A DNA stretch of 60,000 nt from Diphasiastrum complanatum (lineage: Eukaryota > Streptophyta > Lycopodiopsida > Lycopodiales > Lycopodiaceae). The position numbers and the translations under genes are program-made. The first letter of the stretch is position 1. Each line of letters opens with the position of its first letter. The stretch spans positions 39,302,527-39,362,526 of the forward strand of contig CM055104.1 in NCBI GenBank assembly GCA_029204225.1, in the 5' to 3' direction. Shown here piece after piece: positions 29,482 through 42,134 of the stretch. The notes under the pieces were generated by a model, which saw nothing but the letters and a program-made list of their open reading frames with translations, made no database searches and was not told the DNA's origin.

Positions 29482-30030
29482 TTTTGTTTGTTAATGAGCC
29501 AACGTAGCCTTGGAATTATTATGAATTGTGTTGAGGTTATCGGAACCTTTATCCTAGTTTTTGCTACCAGTGAATCTGCAATGATTGATGCAAAGAGCCA
29601 TGGAGTTATCACACATTTTGGAGTTGCAACATCCTTTGGTTTGGTCTTGATCTATTATATCGGTCATATCTCCCAAGCACACATGAATCTTGTAGTCACT
29701 TTTGCATTTGCAGCCGTCAGGCACTTCCCTTGGAAGCATGTACCACATTATCCTAAAACCCTTCTCATCTGATACTTGCTTATCTATCAAATGTGTATAT
29801 AGGATCAGAATTCAGCTTCGAGTAGACTAAATACGATTTCAGGCTCAAAAAGATGTGAAACCCTTGAAGAGACGAACAATCTTGCAAGAGGTTTGATGTC
29901 TAGAGGAAAATAAATTCTCAAAATGATTGTTAATTTTGCAATGTGGTGCTCGATGCTTGCAGGTTCCGGTTTACGTTAGAGCTCAGGTGACACAATAGGG
30001 ATATCTGCTAATTTTGTTTGAGGCAAGATT
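29482..30030 (+). pseudogene. NIP-type aquaporin pseudogene, two exon remnants
   Basis: Exon A (about 29482-29739) encodes CVEVIGTFILVFATSESAMI, then DAKSHGVITHFGVATSFGL, then GHISQAHMNLVVTFAFAAVR and HFPWKH. This is the first half of a nodulin-26-like intrinsic protein (channel for water, glycerol or metalloids). Exon B (29963 to about 30030), after an acceptor GCTTGCAG, encodes VPVYVRAQVT and then breaks. A TAG at 29996-29998 follows, and SIGISANFV is readable only after a frame change. The first NPA box is NLV, and a residue in helix 2 context (GHISG) is GHISQ. Exon A seems to lack a few residues after ATSFGL. The second half of the gene, with the second NPA, is absent. So the gene is dead. 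Confidence 0.8.
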
Positions 30031-30082
30031 GGGGCTACACTTATACGCTTCCAGCTGGAAGTCAAATTCAGTGTCTGGCCCT

Positions 30083-30087
<5 letters not shown>

Positions 30088-30141
<54 letters not shown>
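30088..30141. repeat. (TC)n microsatellite
   Basis: About 26 uninterrupted TC units. The Leu/Ser-rich open frames across it are artefacts. Confidence 0.97.
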
Positions 30142-30144
<3 letters not shown>

Positions 30145-30251
30145 GTCTCTCCCATGCACCCAAGCAGCAACAGATCAAAAAGATGACTTCAGGGCCCTAT
30201 ATTATGCAAAATAATATAGGGCCCAAAAGAGCCATAAAATTCGACGAACGG

Positions 30252-30386
30252 CAATTACGTTGAGTTAATAGCCCATTCATTGGACCATTATGACAAATAA
30301 TCTGTCCCCAGACACTCGTGCTCGTTGCCAAGTTCCAGATTATTTATGGTAATGGCCCTCCCAATGGCCATTACCTACTACGTAAT
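30252..30386. mobile_element. Second copy of the palindromic MITE family
   Basis: It starts AATTACGTTGAGTTAATAGC and ends TGGCCATTACCTACTACGTA, partly inverted copies of each other. The inside has TTTATGGTAATGGCCCTCC, as in the element at 28817-29079. It is more diverged. Confidence 0.65.
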
Positions 30387-30551
30387 CCCAAGTGCTCAAG
30401 TTTTGTGAGTATTTTGGAGGTCAATCCAAGAGCACAATATGCATCCACCTTTCTCTCTCCTCCATAATCTACCATTCTCTCTCGTGAATGTGCATTCTCT
30501 CATTCTCTCTCCACCTTCGCAACCTAGCATTATGTCCGGGGAGGCCGAGGG

Positions 30552-30636
30552 CCTTAGGCCTTTCGTGCAAGTCAGGCCTCTCGCCCTGCCCTCGGGCTCT
30601 CGCCCTCAAGTAGGGTCATCCCTGCACGAAAGGCCC
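30552..30636. repeat. GC-rich inverted repeat (hairpin)
   Basis: AGGCCTTTCGTGCA near 30560 is mirrored by TGCACGAAAGGCC near 30621, with CTCGCCCT repeats in the loop. It lies in a GGGCC-rich stretch (30540-31010) unlike its AT-rich surroundings, perhaps an LTR or transposon remnant. Confidence 0.6.
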
Positions 30637-30639
30637 TTG

Positions 30640-33060
30640 GACGGGACCTTCCACCCTTCAAAAACTTATCTCCACATAATTCCAACTCCTTATTTTTCCT
30701 TTGCATTCTTGTGGAGACACCTCCTAACATGTAATTTTTGTGTGCCAACTAGTACAAAGAGATTCTCAAGTGGAATATGCATATGCTCTCAAAATTTGCA
30801 TTGCCAGCTAATCGAACATATTTCACTCAGCATGTCTACAAGATTTTAAACGAAAAACAAATTCAAAGTAGGAACTACGTGAGGGAGGCTGAGTGGCCTT
30901 GGGCCTTCCACGTTGCTATGGCCCTACTCTCAAGCTAACATCCTTTGGCAAGGGCCCTCCTAGCATGGTGGGCCCTCGGACAAGGCCCCCATCCCCAACA
31001 AAAGAACTAACTTTCCAAGCACAGTCCTCCGTGTCTCTTGTATGCAAAAAAAATTTTAATGTCATGTTTTTGGCAAGGTGGCAAATAGGGTACATGATGT
31101 GTGGCAAGGCTATGGGCTCCACAAGCTGTGTCAAGGAATGGTGGCTTGGCATCCTCTTGTCACTCAAGGGGTATTTAAGGGAGGTTGTGAGGCTCTCATT
31201 CAACAAAGTACTCTTAGTTAATGATATGTTCATCCACAGTAGTTTGCTTACACATGGCATCCAAGTCACCCTTTGACTTACTTTTTTAGTCAATGCACCC
31301 TCCAAGTCTCCTAAGACATTTTCCTCCTATAATCTATAATATGCGTCGGTTATCAATTTCACTTGTTCTCTGGTGTGGTAATTCATAATCAAAATATGTA
31401 ACGCTTGTGTTTACTGATCAATTTTCTCCCATTAAGTTTGTCATGTGCATTGTCAGTGGTTTAATTTCTTGGAAATTTGTCACTTGGATTGTATTTCCAT
31501 TGTTTCGTTTTGCTTACAAAGAAGAGAAAATTAAAGATGTTGTAGTGCATCTCAATATTTTGAGTACATAAGATTAGATAGATTTTGGCGGAATGTAGCA
31601 AACAGTTTTTGAGACTTGGAGAAAAGATTTGAAGGATTGATTGAAATTTGAACATTCATCGAAGTTGTTTGATGTAGAAATCGATGTAGCATAGTGAATG
31701 ATGAAGAAATATTTTCCATAATACTCCTAAACAACAAGAGTATCATGCACAAAATATCATGATACTTGTTAAACATTTATTTTTAGAAAAACTTCTTTAA
31801 TTGATGGAGTGTTTGATTGAGTACAATCTTAAGTGTAAAAAATGAGTAATTGTCACATCTTCAAAGCACAAATATTGTAGTCTAGCTCATAGGCTAAATC
31901 AAGTTGAACCAATATGAATAGTAAATGTTATATAAAACAAAGCAAGTTATGTAGCCAAACATCAACTTCAAGTCACCAAAAAAAATTGATACTATCATTT
32001 GCAATAACATTTGAGCCATTGTCATTTTCCATCCACGTGGCTATTTGAGCCAAGAGCATTTTCTATGTAGTCACCTCTAGAGGCCCACTCACTCACTATT
32101 TTTTGTGGGTAATATAATTTATGTATCAACTTGGTACATGATTGCACACGTAAGATGATGTCTTTGGTCTATAATTTTGGTCTAGAGTTGTCGACAATTT
32201 GGGTGTCATGCATCAATGTATGCAATTGTCGCGTGTCGCAAGTATAGGTGTGGATCTTGCTTGGGGTGGGGCCTCAATATTAGTTGGTGGATGGTATGAG
32301 CATGTGCATAGCTATGACATTTCTCTAGCCTCTTTATGATGCAAATGCAAGACATGACACATGGCTAAGGATATGGGCTGGTTATTGTTGGAGGTTTGAT
32401 CATGCATGACATTGTGTTTATAGCTCTAGTGCATGGGGTCCATTGTATGATGTTGTGTGGTTACATCACAAAGATTGACTTATGTGTTATCTTGTAGTTG
32501 CTAGCTTCTAAATCTTTGCTTTTATTTCATTTTCTATCATTTATTTTTGAAAATTTACAATTATGATAGACTTGCATTTCTTCTTATCTTTTGCAATCTA
32601 TGTACCAACAACAATTTGGGTGTCGGTGTTAATCTTGTTGTTATCAAAGTACCGATATTTTTGGTAGTTTTGAATTTTTTTTATGGGGGTGGTGGGACAC
32701 CATTTGGTTGCTCAATTTCAGGCTCTACAAATGTTTTGGGCTTGCTGGATGTTAGATGGGGTGAATATATGTTCTAATAATTGCTTGAATGGGGAAGAGA
32801 ACTTAAATCTCTTTACCCCATCCTCTCTTTTACATGGTTTTGTAAGGGGGTTAAAAACTCACTCCTCTTCAATGCATGATACCAAGGGTAGGATAGAGTT
32901 ATAGATTAATCCCTTGTTTTTCCTTCTATGCCATGGAGTTGGGTGCAAAAAAATCATAGACCCATATTTTAGACAAACAAATCTTAAAAATAAAATAAAC
33001 AATCTATTCATTATAGCAACATACAGTGGACATGAAAATTCAATAAGCTGAGCAAAAGTT
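30640..33060. other. AT-rich intergenic spacer
   Basis: No recognisable gene. Open frames at 30893-31305 on both strands lie in GGGCC-rich sequence that also contains a TATA-like GTATTTAAGGG near 31171, reminiscent of an LTR, but no partner LTR was found. Confidence 0.45.
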
Positions 33061-33067
33061 AAAAACT

Positions 33068-34207
33068 ATGAGTCAATCTAGGCAAGCCCTACTCCAATCA
33101 ATGGTCACGTTAACCAATTGTTTGGCCACAAAAATTGAGCTTATTTCTGAGCAAAAGTTAAAAACTATGAGTCATATCAGGGATGTGACTTCCAAGCTTC
33201 AATTGAGGAAGAAATTATTCACCCTAAAAATGTCTGACACAAATAGTATTTCGAGTCATCTCAACACTTTCAAAAACCTTATGGAGCAAATGACTGCAAT
33301 TGGGTCAGTCATCGAAGATTCCGATGTTGTTATGACTCTATTATCGAGTCTACCTGAAGCCTATGAAAATTGGGTCATGGCAATTTCAACCCAGGAGCAT
33401 CTCATTCTTTCAAGAGTAAGTTCTATGCTTCTACAAGAGGAGATCAAAAGAACTGCATCCTCCTCGGGGCTCAGGATCGGATCCTTAGGCTCTATATTCC
33501 AAAAATCAGAAGTTTAGATCCAAGAGATCTACAAAGTCAGTTTATCTTGACAAGAAGAGGAACATGCAGTCTGGATCGAATTCTGGTCCATGATCGAATT
33601 CAAACTCTTCATCATTCCAACCAGTGCAGAAACTATTCTGCAGATATTGTAAGAGGACTGGCATGAAATCAAAGACTATCGAATTTTGAAGTACAATGTC
33701 GAAGGAAGCAGACAAGAGTGACGAAGCCTTCACGATATTCGTTGAGACCACTCTTGAGTTGTGCAACTTGGAGACAACTCATCTCATTCTATCGAGGGTG
33801 AAGGAACAGTCAGAGTCGAATTTCAAAAAGGTGAATCAAGTTGTTGTCCAACGTTCTCCATGTTCCAAATCTGACCAAAAATCTGCTCTTAATTAGCAAA
33901 ATCATTAATTCAGGTCGGAGGGTCGAATTTATACAAACAGTTGCACCATTCTTGACAAATCCTGGAAAGTTCTAGCTTTCGGGAGAAGAAGTGGCTATCT
34001 TTACAAACTCAGCCACTGCTATTCTTCTAATAGTCAAGCTCTTCTTACATTCACTTCTGAATCAACTGATATGCTTTGGCATTTCAGATTAGGCCATCTT
34101 AACTTCACTAGTATTCAGCAAATGTCGACTCATAATCTAGTGCAAGATCTACCTTCTATTAGCAAACCAACTTCTCCATGTGAAAGATGTATTATCAGCA
34201 AGCATGC
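33068..34207 (+). mobile_element. Ty1/copia element, 5' part: gag to pre-integrase (interrupted)
   Basis: The gag-polypeptide domain (UBN2-like) is at 33068-33515: KLQLRKKLFTLKMSDTNSIS, SSLPEAYENWVMAIST, MLLQEEIKR. A shredded zinc-knuckle/protease section follows (33516-33960). The GAG-pre-integrase domain is at about 34070-34200 (LWHFRLGHLNFTSIQQMS and SPCERCIISKH, in shifted frames). A 99-base spaced repeat (GAGCAAAAGTTAAAAACTAT) lies at 33050/33149. No 5' LTR was found. The element resumes at 46773 beyond an inserted gypsy block. Confidence 0.85.
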
Positions 34208-34272
34208 TAATAAAAAGAATAAAATCGTAAAGAACCGTAATCTATAGAAGTGATAAAGAAAAGTGAAAAACC

Positions 34273-35777
34273 ATGTTCACAAATTCAGTGGAATCTGTGA
34301 AGAACCCATTCGACAGATGGGAACCCATGCGTTTGGAAGCTCCATATGAACGACCACATTTTCATGCTGCCGAATCTCCACATGCACGAGCTCACTTAAA
34401 CGGAGCTTTTGCGAATAATGTTCCACGTATTGAAAAATGTACCCCAAAGCTAGATTTTCCTAAGTACGATGGTAACACTGATCCTCAAAGATTTCTTCAA
34501 GTCTTTGAGAATGCATGTGACGTCTATGGCGAGACATCACCGAAAGCCATGGTACAGCTCTTTTCGATGACCATGATCGATCGCGCACGAGAGTGGTTTT
34601 TAACCTTGATTGTGAAGATAAACGTGACTAGTCACTCTTGAAGGAGGCCTTTATCAAACGCTTCAAGCCATTTCACTTGATAGAAAGTCCTTTTGTCAAA
34701 CTAAGTAACATCAAAATGACGAAAGAAGAGAAGGTACGTTACTACATTGAATGATTTAAACGATTAAATAGTCAGGTACAAGAGCATCTCACTGAGTCCA
34801 TGCTCATAATTTGGTTCCTCATTGGACTCCCACGATGGATATGACGTGAACTTCGTTCCAATGATGAATATACATCATTGAAACAAGCCATGTCTGATGC
34901 CATTTGGGAGGAAGACGAGGGCTCAAATGTCGATGAACCACATGAACGAAGAGCACATCGTGATGTCCAAGAAGCTCGACCAAACGACGAAACTCGAGAA
35001 CAGTTGTGGAAAACACAGATGGAGTTGCTTCACAAGCAACACCAACAACAAATGGAGAAACTCATGAAAGAGTTTCAAAACACTCTTAAGTCTATCCAGA
35101 GTTCGATGCCAGGTCAGTTACCCACTGGCCAAATCCACCATAGACGAGAGAACACATGGTGTCCTCATTGTCGAGGTGCACACACTGGCAATGAGTGCCC
35201 TTCATACCAAACAGTCTCGGATACTTCATTGATCAAATGTGACATCTGCAACTTTATGGGGCATACATCACTTTACTGTCGTTATAACCTGAGGAACCAG
35301 CCTCAAAACCAGTCAGGGGGACATTATCAACCTCCTCGACAACCGTTTGTTTCATAGAACCAACACACGCAATACCAACCACGGAACAACCAAGTCCATA
35401 TACAAGAGTTGCCCAGACAACCTAGACATGAATCTCAACCACAACTGACACTCTTAGGACCACCTCCAAGAGGACCACAAGATCTAGGAGCACAAAAACA
35501 TAGAAATCCTCGAGAGTCTGCACAAACACATCTTGTTGAAAACTCCTACGATCACTCCTATCATCAAGATACAACACTACCATCTGTTAGTTCTCAACAT
35601 TATCAAACTGACAACTCATGCTCGTGCAAACGGGATGAGTATTCCACACCACCAGAAAATCCAGCACAACTAGCCATCCAAGATGGTTACGCTATCGTCA
35701 TAGGACTATTGAGCAACCGCTGCTTTATTTGTGGTGAAACGGGACATTTCATGGCTGACTGTAAAGTTAAAAACTAA
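34273..35777 (+). pseudogene. Ty3/gypsy gag with zinc knuckles
   Basis: Pieces 34273-34641, 34878-35357 and 35409-35777 together form gag. A capsid-type domain has KLDFPKYDGNTDPQRFLQVF and DRAREWFLTL. A Gln-rich coil follows (35010-35100). Cys/His boxes come next: WCPHCRGAHTGNECP, CDICNFMGHTSLYC, and a canonical CX2CX4HX4C knuckle CFICGETGHFMADC at 35721-35762. A frameshift near 34636 and a TAG near 35358 interrupt it. The start codon lies within the 73-bp repeat. Confidence 0.85.
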
Positions 35778-36289
35778 TACCATGCAGAGTGTCCCGACTG
35801 TGTTCGCAAACACAGTTTCCAGGATTGCCCTAAACAACCTAACAGGATCCTTCCAGCACGTCATATATCATCCGAACATGTTAGAGTTCTAACTAGAGCA
35901 CAACCCCAACAACAAGAACAATAGCAAAATCATGACAAATTAGCTGACCCACAGGGAAGCCACTTGATGGCTTCCACATTAGCAAAAGATTACCCAGACC
36001 CAAATGTGAATTTCGAGATGAGTTTTTGTGAGAGGAAGAACATACAGACAATCTGTTATCGGCTCGGCTCAAACCCCGAAAAGAAGCAATCTCTATAGGG
36101 ACTTGAAGTATTTTCTGACCTCCTGCAAGCTCAACTCACCATGTCGTTCCATACTGCAATAAAATCCTTCACTGGGCTTCAACGTTATATCCATCGAAGT
36201 TTTCATCTGCCTACTATTCCTGATGAACAGTGAGAACCTAAAGAGATTCTTGAAATTTTTCAGATTCCTATGAATCTGCTGATATAGGT

Positions 36290-36960
36290 GTTGCTAAGGG
36301 GACTAGCATCACCCTGCCTTTATCCTATAAAGACTATCCCGCAGTATCTGCTATCCTTGATAGCGGATCAAACGTCAATATAATGGCTTTGTCCTTGGCA
36401 AAGTCATGGGGCTTCCATACCCTCGATCAACCACAATATAAACTTCGCATGGCTGATCAATGAGTTACAGACCCTGCTGGTCATTTGTCAAATATTAAAG
36501 TTCGAATAGCAGGTATCAAATTTGTAATTGATTGTGTCATCTTAGACTTACCAGAAGATAACAATACTTATCAACTCCTTCTTGGTACACCCTGGCTCCA
36601 GATGGCAGGTGTTGTCCAAGATTGGAAGCATAGTAAAATTACCTTTGGCAACCACGATAAACGAGTCACGGTTGACTCAACAGGCCATGTCAAGCCCGCC
36701 AAGGTATACGATGATTGGTCATCCACAACATATGATGAATCCGATAGTGTTTCGATCCAACCAAAAGGCCACTATACAAGATCTACGGACATAATCAATT
36801 GGGGTCATGCACTAGCCACTGTGGACTGTGCATATTCCAATCGATGTCATATCGAAACTGCTGCAGCAGATGTGGATATTCTCCCATCTTCTATAGACAT
36901 TGACACACCCATCATCCCACTTATGATGATTGACCCAATTTCTATAGCATGGTGCCCATG
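36290..36960 (+). pseudogene. Ty3/gypsy aspartic protease
   Basis: SAILDSGSNVNIMALSLAKS (36346-36405) holds the DSGS active site. After a nonsense codon (TGA at about 36461) the fold continues with VIDCVILDLPEDNNTYQLLL and GTPWLQ (36521-36604). Downstream 36605-37740 is an acidic/Pro-rich linker with several stops that leads into RT. Confidence 0.75.
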
Positions 36961-37423
36961 AGAACCTAGTGTCTCTACCGCCCATGTTTCGGAAGAAGGT
37001 ATTCTTTCCATGGATGATGAAGAAATGACGGATGAACATGTACTCCTCTATCTAGATGCCCAACCTCATCCACCAAAATCAATTCCTAAGGAAATCAAGA
37101 CTCCAGGACCATGGGCTCATGTCTAACTGACGTCCAAAATACCCAACACACAAGCATACAGGCCCAAATCCAAGGTGTATACATGGGATGTGTACCCAGA
37201 CAAAGTCTGGGATATAATCGACGACGATATAATAAGTGAGGTAACAACACCGCCCACTCAAAAACCGCAAAAACCTCGATTACAAAAAAATAAAATCATT
37301 GATACAACCGAGCGTCAAAAACAGATGTGTGAGAAGCTTAAACAACCGATAAAGCCCTTGTCTAAGGAGATAGAAATCAAACAACCAGACCAAGCTTCCA
37401 CGCCTGGTAATGAATCAACTTAG

Positions 37424-39180
37424 ATGATTCCCAAAGTCCCGAAAAATTTTGTGGACCCACCTTTTGATCTTCCACAAAAGTTCAAAGATTTCACACTGGA
37501 TGACGTTGTTATCCAGTTACCGCAACCACATCGGGAACCTACACCAAGTTCCAACTACTTTGAGGGACCAGCTAAGACAATTTCGTTAAACCTTAAAGAT
37601 CCTGACGAGGAGATGGATCGCATAGTTCATGTTGGTGCACACCTGTCATCAGCCCACCTTTCTGATCTAGAAACTCTGCTTCGCAAATACAGAGATGCAT
37701 TTGCATGGAATTATACAGAAATGAAAGGAATCCCACTGAAATAGTGGTCCATTGGATTCCTCTAGAAGACAATGCTAAGCCGGTTAGGGCTAAACCTTAC
37801 CGAAGTAACCCTGTCTATCGTGAGAGGATCGATGAAGATATTAAGAAATTGTTGGATGTTGGCTTCATTTATGAAATTCAACATACTGATTGGGTATCAC
37901 CCATTGTGGTTGTACCCAAGAAAAATGGCAAGCTTCATATCTGTGTCGATCTCAAGAACCTTAATGTGGTTACGAAGAAAGACCATTTTCCCTTGCCTTT
38001 AATGACCCAAATCTTAAAGGAAATGATAGGAGCTGAAGCTTTCAGCTTCTTATATGGATTCAGCGGTTATTTCCTTGTTCAAATAGCCCCTGAAGATAAA
38101 CATAAAATGGCCTTTGCAATAGAGAACGGAGTTTATGCTAACGTTATGCCTTTTGGCTTATGTAACGCCCCTTTAAAGTTCCAGCGGGTCATGCAACTGG
38201 CCTTCCAAGATCTGTTACATCGGATTGTGGAGATTTATCTCGACGATCTGGGTGTACATTCCTCAGTAGCTACGCACCTTGACGCACTGGAGAAAATCTT
38301 CATTCACTGCCGTAGATTTGGAATCTCACTAAACCCTGATAAATGCCAAATATGGGTCACCCATGGGGTCGTACTCAGACATATAATTTCAAAGGACGGT
38401 ATTTCTACCGACCCGTCAAAAATCAAGGTTATAATCAAAATGCCCTTACCTGCAACAATGAAGGAAGTATATCTCTTCCTCGGTCATACAAATTATTATC
38501 GCATCTTTATAATCGACTATGTTGGCAAGGCACGCCTCATTTATTTAGTTGTAGTAGATCCTCACTAGACCGAGGAACGAATTAAAGCCTTTGAGGAGTT
38601 AAAAACAGCCCTTACCATGGCTCCCATACTCCGCTCACCAGATTATACGAAAGAGTTCCATGTGCATACTGATGCAAGTAAGTATGCCATTGTAGGTCTT
38701 CTTGCACAACCGGGCGAGTATGGCAAAGACTTCCCAATACGTTTCTTGAGCAGGCAACTGGTGCCTGCTGAAGTAAACTATACAACCACCGAGAGAGAAG
38801 CATTAGCGATGGTCTATGATTATTTACTAGGCCAGACCTTTGCATTCTACACTGACCATCATGCTCTATTATGTATCGTTAATAAATCTTGTAAAACGGG
38901 ACTTATAGCTCAATGGTTGTTGATATTAGAGGAATTTAATTTTCGCATAGTTGTTAGGAAAGGGACCCAACATTTCATGGCGGATCACCTTTCCAGACTA
39001 CCTAATGCTGAAAAAGCAACCGCACCAGTCAACGATGATCTCCCTAATGCATGCCTTTTTCAGATTGATGCTACACCCTTGTGGGTTGAGGAGATCGCTC
39101 AGTTCCTAACAATAGGCAGACTCAAAGAAGATCTGAGTACAACGACAAAAAGAAAATTTTTGCTAAAAGCAGCGCCCTTT
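37424..39180 (+). pseudogene. Ty3/gypsy reverse transcriptase and RNase H
   Basis: RT motifs in order: WVSPIVVVPKKNGKLHICVD (about 37890-37950), VMPFGLCNAP, then the catalytic box YLDD at 38236-38247. RNase H follows with HVHTDASKYAIVGLLAQ (38660-38710), REALAMVYDYLLGQTF and FYTDHHALL. It ends ADHLSRLPNAEK. It copies element RNA into DNA. Visible damage is light: a frameshift near 37740, a TAG replacing Trp at 38566, and a TAG at 39181 at the integrase boundary. Confidence 0.9.
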
Positions 39181-39189
39181 TAGTTAATA

Positions 39190-40372
39190 GTGGGACAACT
39201 TTACAAAAGGGACGTTGACGGTATAATTCGACAATGTGCTTATGAATCTAAGATACGACCTATCATATCTCAGGCTCATGAGGGCATTGGCGATGGCCAC
39301 TTTTCTACTAAAGCCACAGCTAAGATTATCCTTCGAGCAGGACTGTGGTGGCCATCTTTGTTTAAAGACACATTTGTTGTCATTAAAGCGTGTGATGTTT
39401 GTCAACGAGCCAAGAAAAATACCAAAGCAGACTTCGTGCCACTGACCCCCATTATAGAAGGCGAAGCCTTCCATAAGTGGAGAATTGACTTTGTTGGACC
39501 AATCAGTCCAGCAGCAAAACATACCCAAGCTCGCTACATCCTCATAGCAACGGATTACGCCACTAAGTGGGTTGAGGCTCGTGCAACAAAGGATGCCAAT
39601 GCAAAAACAGTCACATGTTTTCTTTACGAAAACATTATTACGCGTTTTGGCTGTCCCATAGAGCTAGTTAGTGATCGTGGCATGTATTTTTTAAATGCTG
39701 TCATTGATAACCTCCTACGCCATTACTTGTCGTTCACAGAAAAAGTACACCATACTATCCTAGATGTAATGGCCAGGCAGAATCAACTAACAAGACAATA
39801 TGTAAAATTTTGACAAAGATAGTTGAAACCAGTCGCTCTGATTGGGAAACAAAACTTTTTTTTAGCTATCTAGGCTTACCGCACCACCTCGAAGAAAGCC
39901 ACAGGGTGGGTTACCCCTTTCCACTTAGTATATGGTCAAGGGGCGGTAATGCTCATAGAATTCTTGGTCCCTTCACTAAGAGTCATGGAAGCTTTTTCGA
40001 CAGATCTCTGTGAAAAAAGCGACAATTGAACAACAAGTCAAAACCAGGCTATTTATGTTAGCCCAGTTATGTGAGACAAGACTTATATCTTACCACGCAC
40101 AACTGGTTAACAAACGACACCAAAAGGCCTGGCATGACCGTCACCCACGCAATAAAGATCTACACTTAGGTGACCAGGTGCTTCTTTATACATCAAAGAA
40201 GCACCCTGACAAATTGAAATTCAGAAGTAAGGGATCGTATGTTATTAATAAAATCTTTCCTAATGGTGCAGTCCAGTTGCAAACACTTGACGGAATACTG
40301 CTAGACATTGTCATCAACGGTGGTCGTCTACGGCGGTATTACGAAGAGTTGATTTTTGTTGACCCAATTTAA
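39190..40372 (+). pseudogene. Ty3/gypsy integrase
   Basis: The HHCC zinc finger (AHEGIGDGHF ... CDVCQRAKK) is at 39271-39416. The catalytic core has WRIDFVGPI (first D, about 39486) and LVSDRGMYF (second D, about 39672). NGQAESTNK (E region, about 39768-39795) is readable only after a one-base frame change. A C-terminal domain (KAWHDRHPRNKDLHLGDQVL to RRYYEELIFVDPI, stop at 40370-40372) follows after more frame breaks near 39810-40010. There is no chromodomain. Confidence 0.88.
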
Positions 40373-40752
40373 CATCTTTTCCCTAGTATATATTTTTACA
40401 TTTTTTGATTATTTTTTTATTTCCTTGCTTGTAATTCTTGTTTTGCATGCCTATTTTTAACCTCGTTCCTTGTTTATCAGTCATACCATTATGTACTTTC
40501 TATGCATTTTCTTTTTCCTGTAAATACTCATGGGTCATGGATGTTCTAAGTCAACAAATGATAGGCTACACCATATGAAATGATTCTCAAACTTTTAGCC
40601 ACCTCATTTCCGTCTGACTAGTATCTCAAGCATACAAACATTCCTGGAGATACACCTTTTTCATAAGAACTTCTAATCTGAGCCACAATCATATTTTTCC
40701 CCTTGAAGTTCTTCACTTGCATCAAACAGGTCCATTCATTCATAATGAAGTT

Positions 40753-41000
40753 TTGTCAAATCTCAACCGACGGGTTTGTCAAATCTCAACCGACGGGTTT
40801 TGTCAAATCTCAACCGACAGGTTTTGTCAGATCTCAACCGACGGGATTTGCTCAACTCTCAACCGACGGGATTCGCTCAGATCTCAACCGACTGATTTCT
40901 GTCAGATCTCAACCGACGACTTATGTCAGATCTCAACCGATGGATTTCTATCAGATCTCGACCGACGCGACTCCATCACATTTTGACCAACGCTTCTAAT
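40753..41000 (+). repeat. Minisatellite array A, about 10 units of 24 bp
   Basis: The core ATCTCAACCGACG, separated by GGGTTTTGTCA-like spacers, recurs every 23-26 bases. Spacers vary with the copy as in a decaying minisatellite. It lies 380 bases after the pol stop. Confidence 0.9.
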
Positions 41001-41694
41001 TCAAAATTCAACGGACAGACACATCCCATCGAGCCCGAACCCAGCCGACGACGTCCATAAATGCCATCACCGCACCTCAACGAAGTGCGAATTCTGGAGT
41101 TCTCTGGCGACGATCCACTGGCGATTTTGTTGCTCTCGTACACGATCCTGGCGCTCTCTCATTCTGTGCATCTGTCATTGCTTCCACACCATCGCCACCG
41201 ACTATCAGCCATCCTCGTTTGTTTACCATTGAGAGCGCCATCACAAACCATCTCCAAACCTAACATCGCCAGTGAAAGACAAAACATTTGAAACTTTTCG
41301 CATGCTGAGGGGTAGTGTCACGCAAGCATTCAACACGCTTCTGTTACACTATTGAATATCACATCATAATCATAAACACTTGTTTGTCATCATCACCATA
41401 CATCCGTTTCCACATAAACCTACCTTCCTTACATCTCCATCCTTGCCCACTATCTTCACCTCTACAGCTTCTTCACAACCATATACCCACACCTCCATTT
41501 TTCCAAACTTCTATCTTCCATCGTTCTTATCCCACCTCATTTTGTTCCAACCTTTTCATTTCCCACCATACTTCGTTTAACACACATCCTCCACACCGTT
41601 CTATCCACAACACCTCCGCTTTCACACACCTTTCCTTCCCAACCTCAGTTCTTCACAGTCCTTTCATTTTGCACCATAACTCTCTTCACACAGA
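41001..41694 (+). other. C-rich spacer between the two arrays
   Basis: Pyrimidine-rich with many CACAC, TTCC and CATCC runs. Open frames here are compositional (Ser/His/Pro/Thr-rich). No gene recognised. Confidence 0.5.
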
Positions 41695-42110
41695 TTTTCT
41701 ATTCCATCTCAACCAAAGCCTTGTATCCATCTCGACCGACACCTCCGCTCACATCTTGACCGACACCCTTACTCTCCCATCTTAGTCGACGCCTTTCATC
41801 AGATCTCAGCCGACGCCTTTCATCACATCTCGACCGACACCCTTACTCTCCCATCTCAATCGACACCCTTACTCTCCCATCTCAGCCGATGCCTTTCATC
41901 AGATCTCAACTGATGCCTTCCTCTCACATCTCAACCGACGCCCTCCGCTCACATCTCAACCGATGCCCTCCGCTCACATCTCAACCGACACCTTCCTCTC
42001 TCATCTCAACCGACGCCGTCCGCTCAACTCTCAGCCGATGCCTTCCATCAAATCTCAACCGACGCCCCTTAACCCTGTTTGAAATCTCAACTGACACCCT
42101 TTTTCCAGAA
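41695..42110 (+). repeat. Minisatellite array B, about 17 units of 22-26 bp
   Basis: The same core as array A (CATCTCAACCGACGCC and variants such as CATCTCGACCGACACC), with spacers CTTTCATCAG, CTTACTCTCC or CTCCGCTCA. It ends 25 bases before the ATG at 42135, so it would form the 5' UTR of the following ORF. Confidence 0.9.
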
Positions 42111-42134
42111 TCTTGTTTTCCCAATTTTTTCATC

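Noticed and set aside
30014-30263. Leu/Ser-rich and Arg/Glu-rich open frames over (TC)n, also at 20870-21287 and 57305-57637
   Set aside because: Translations of microsatellites, not genes.
40753-42110. CRISPR-like array
   Set aside because: This is plant nuclear DNA, the units are 22-26 bp head-to-tail with no unique spacers of constant length, and there are no cas genes.
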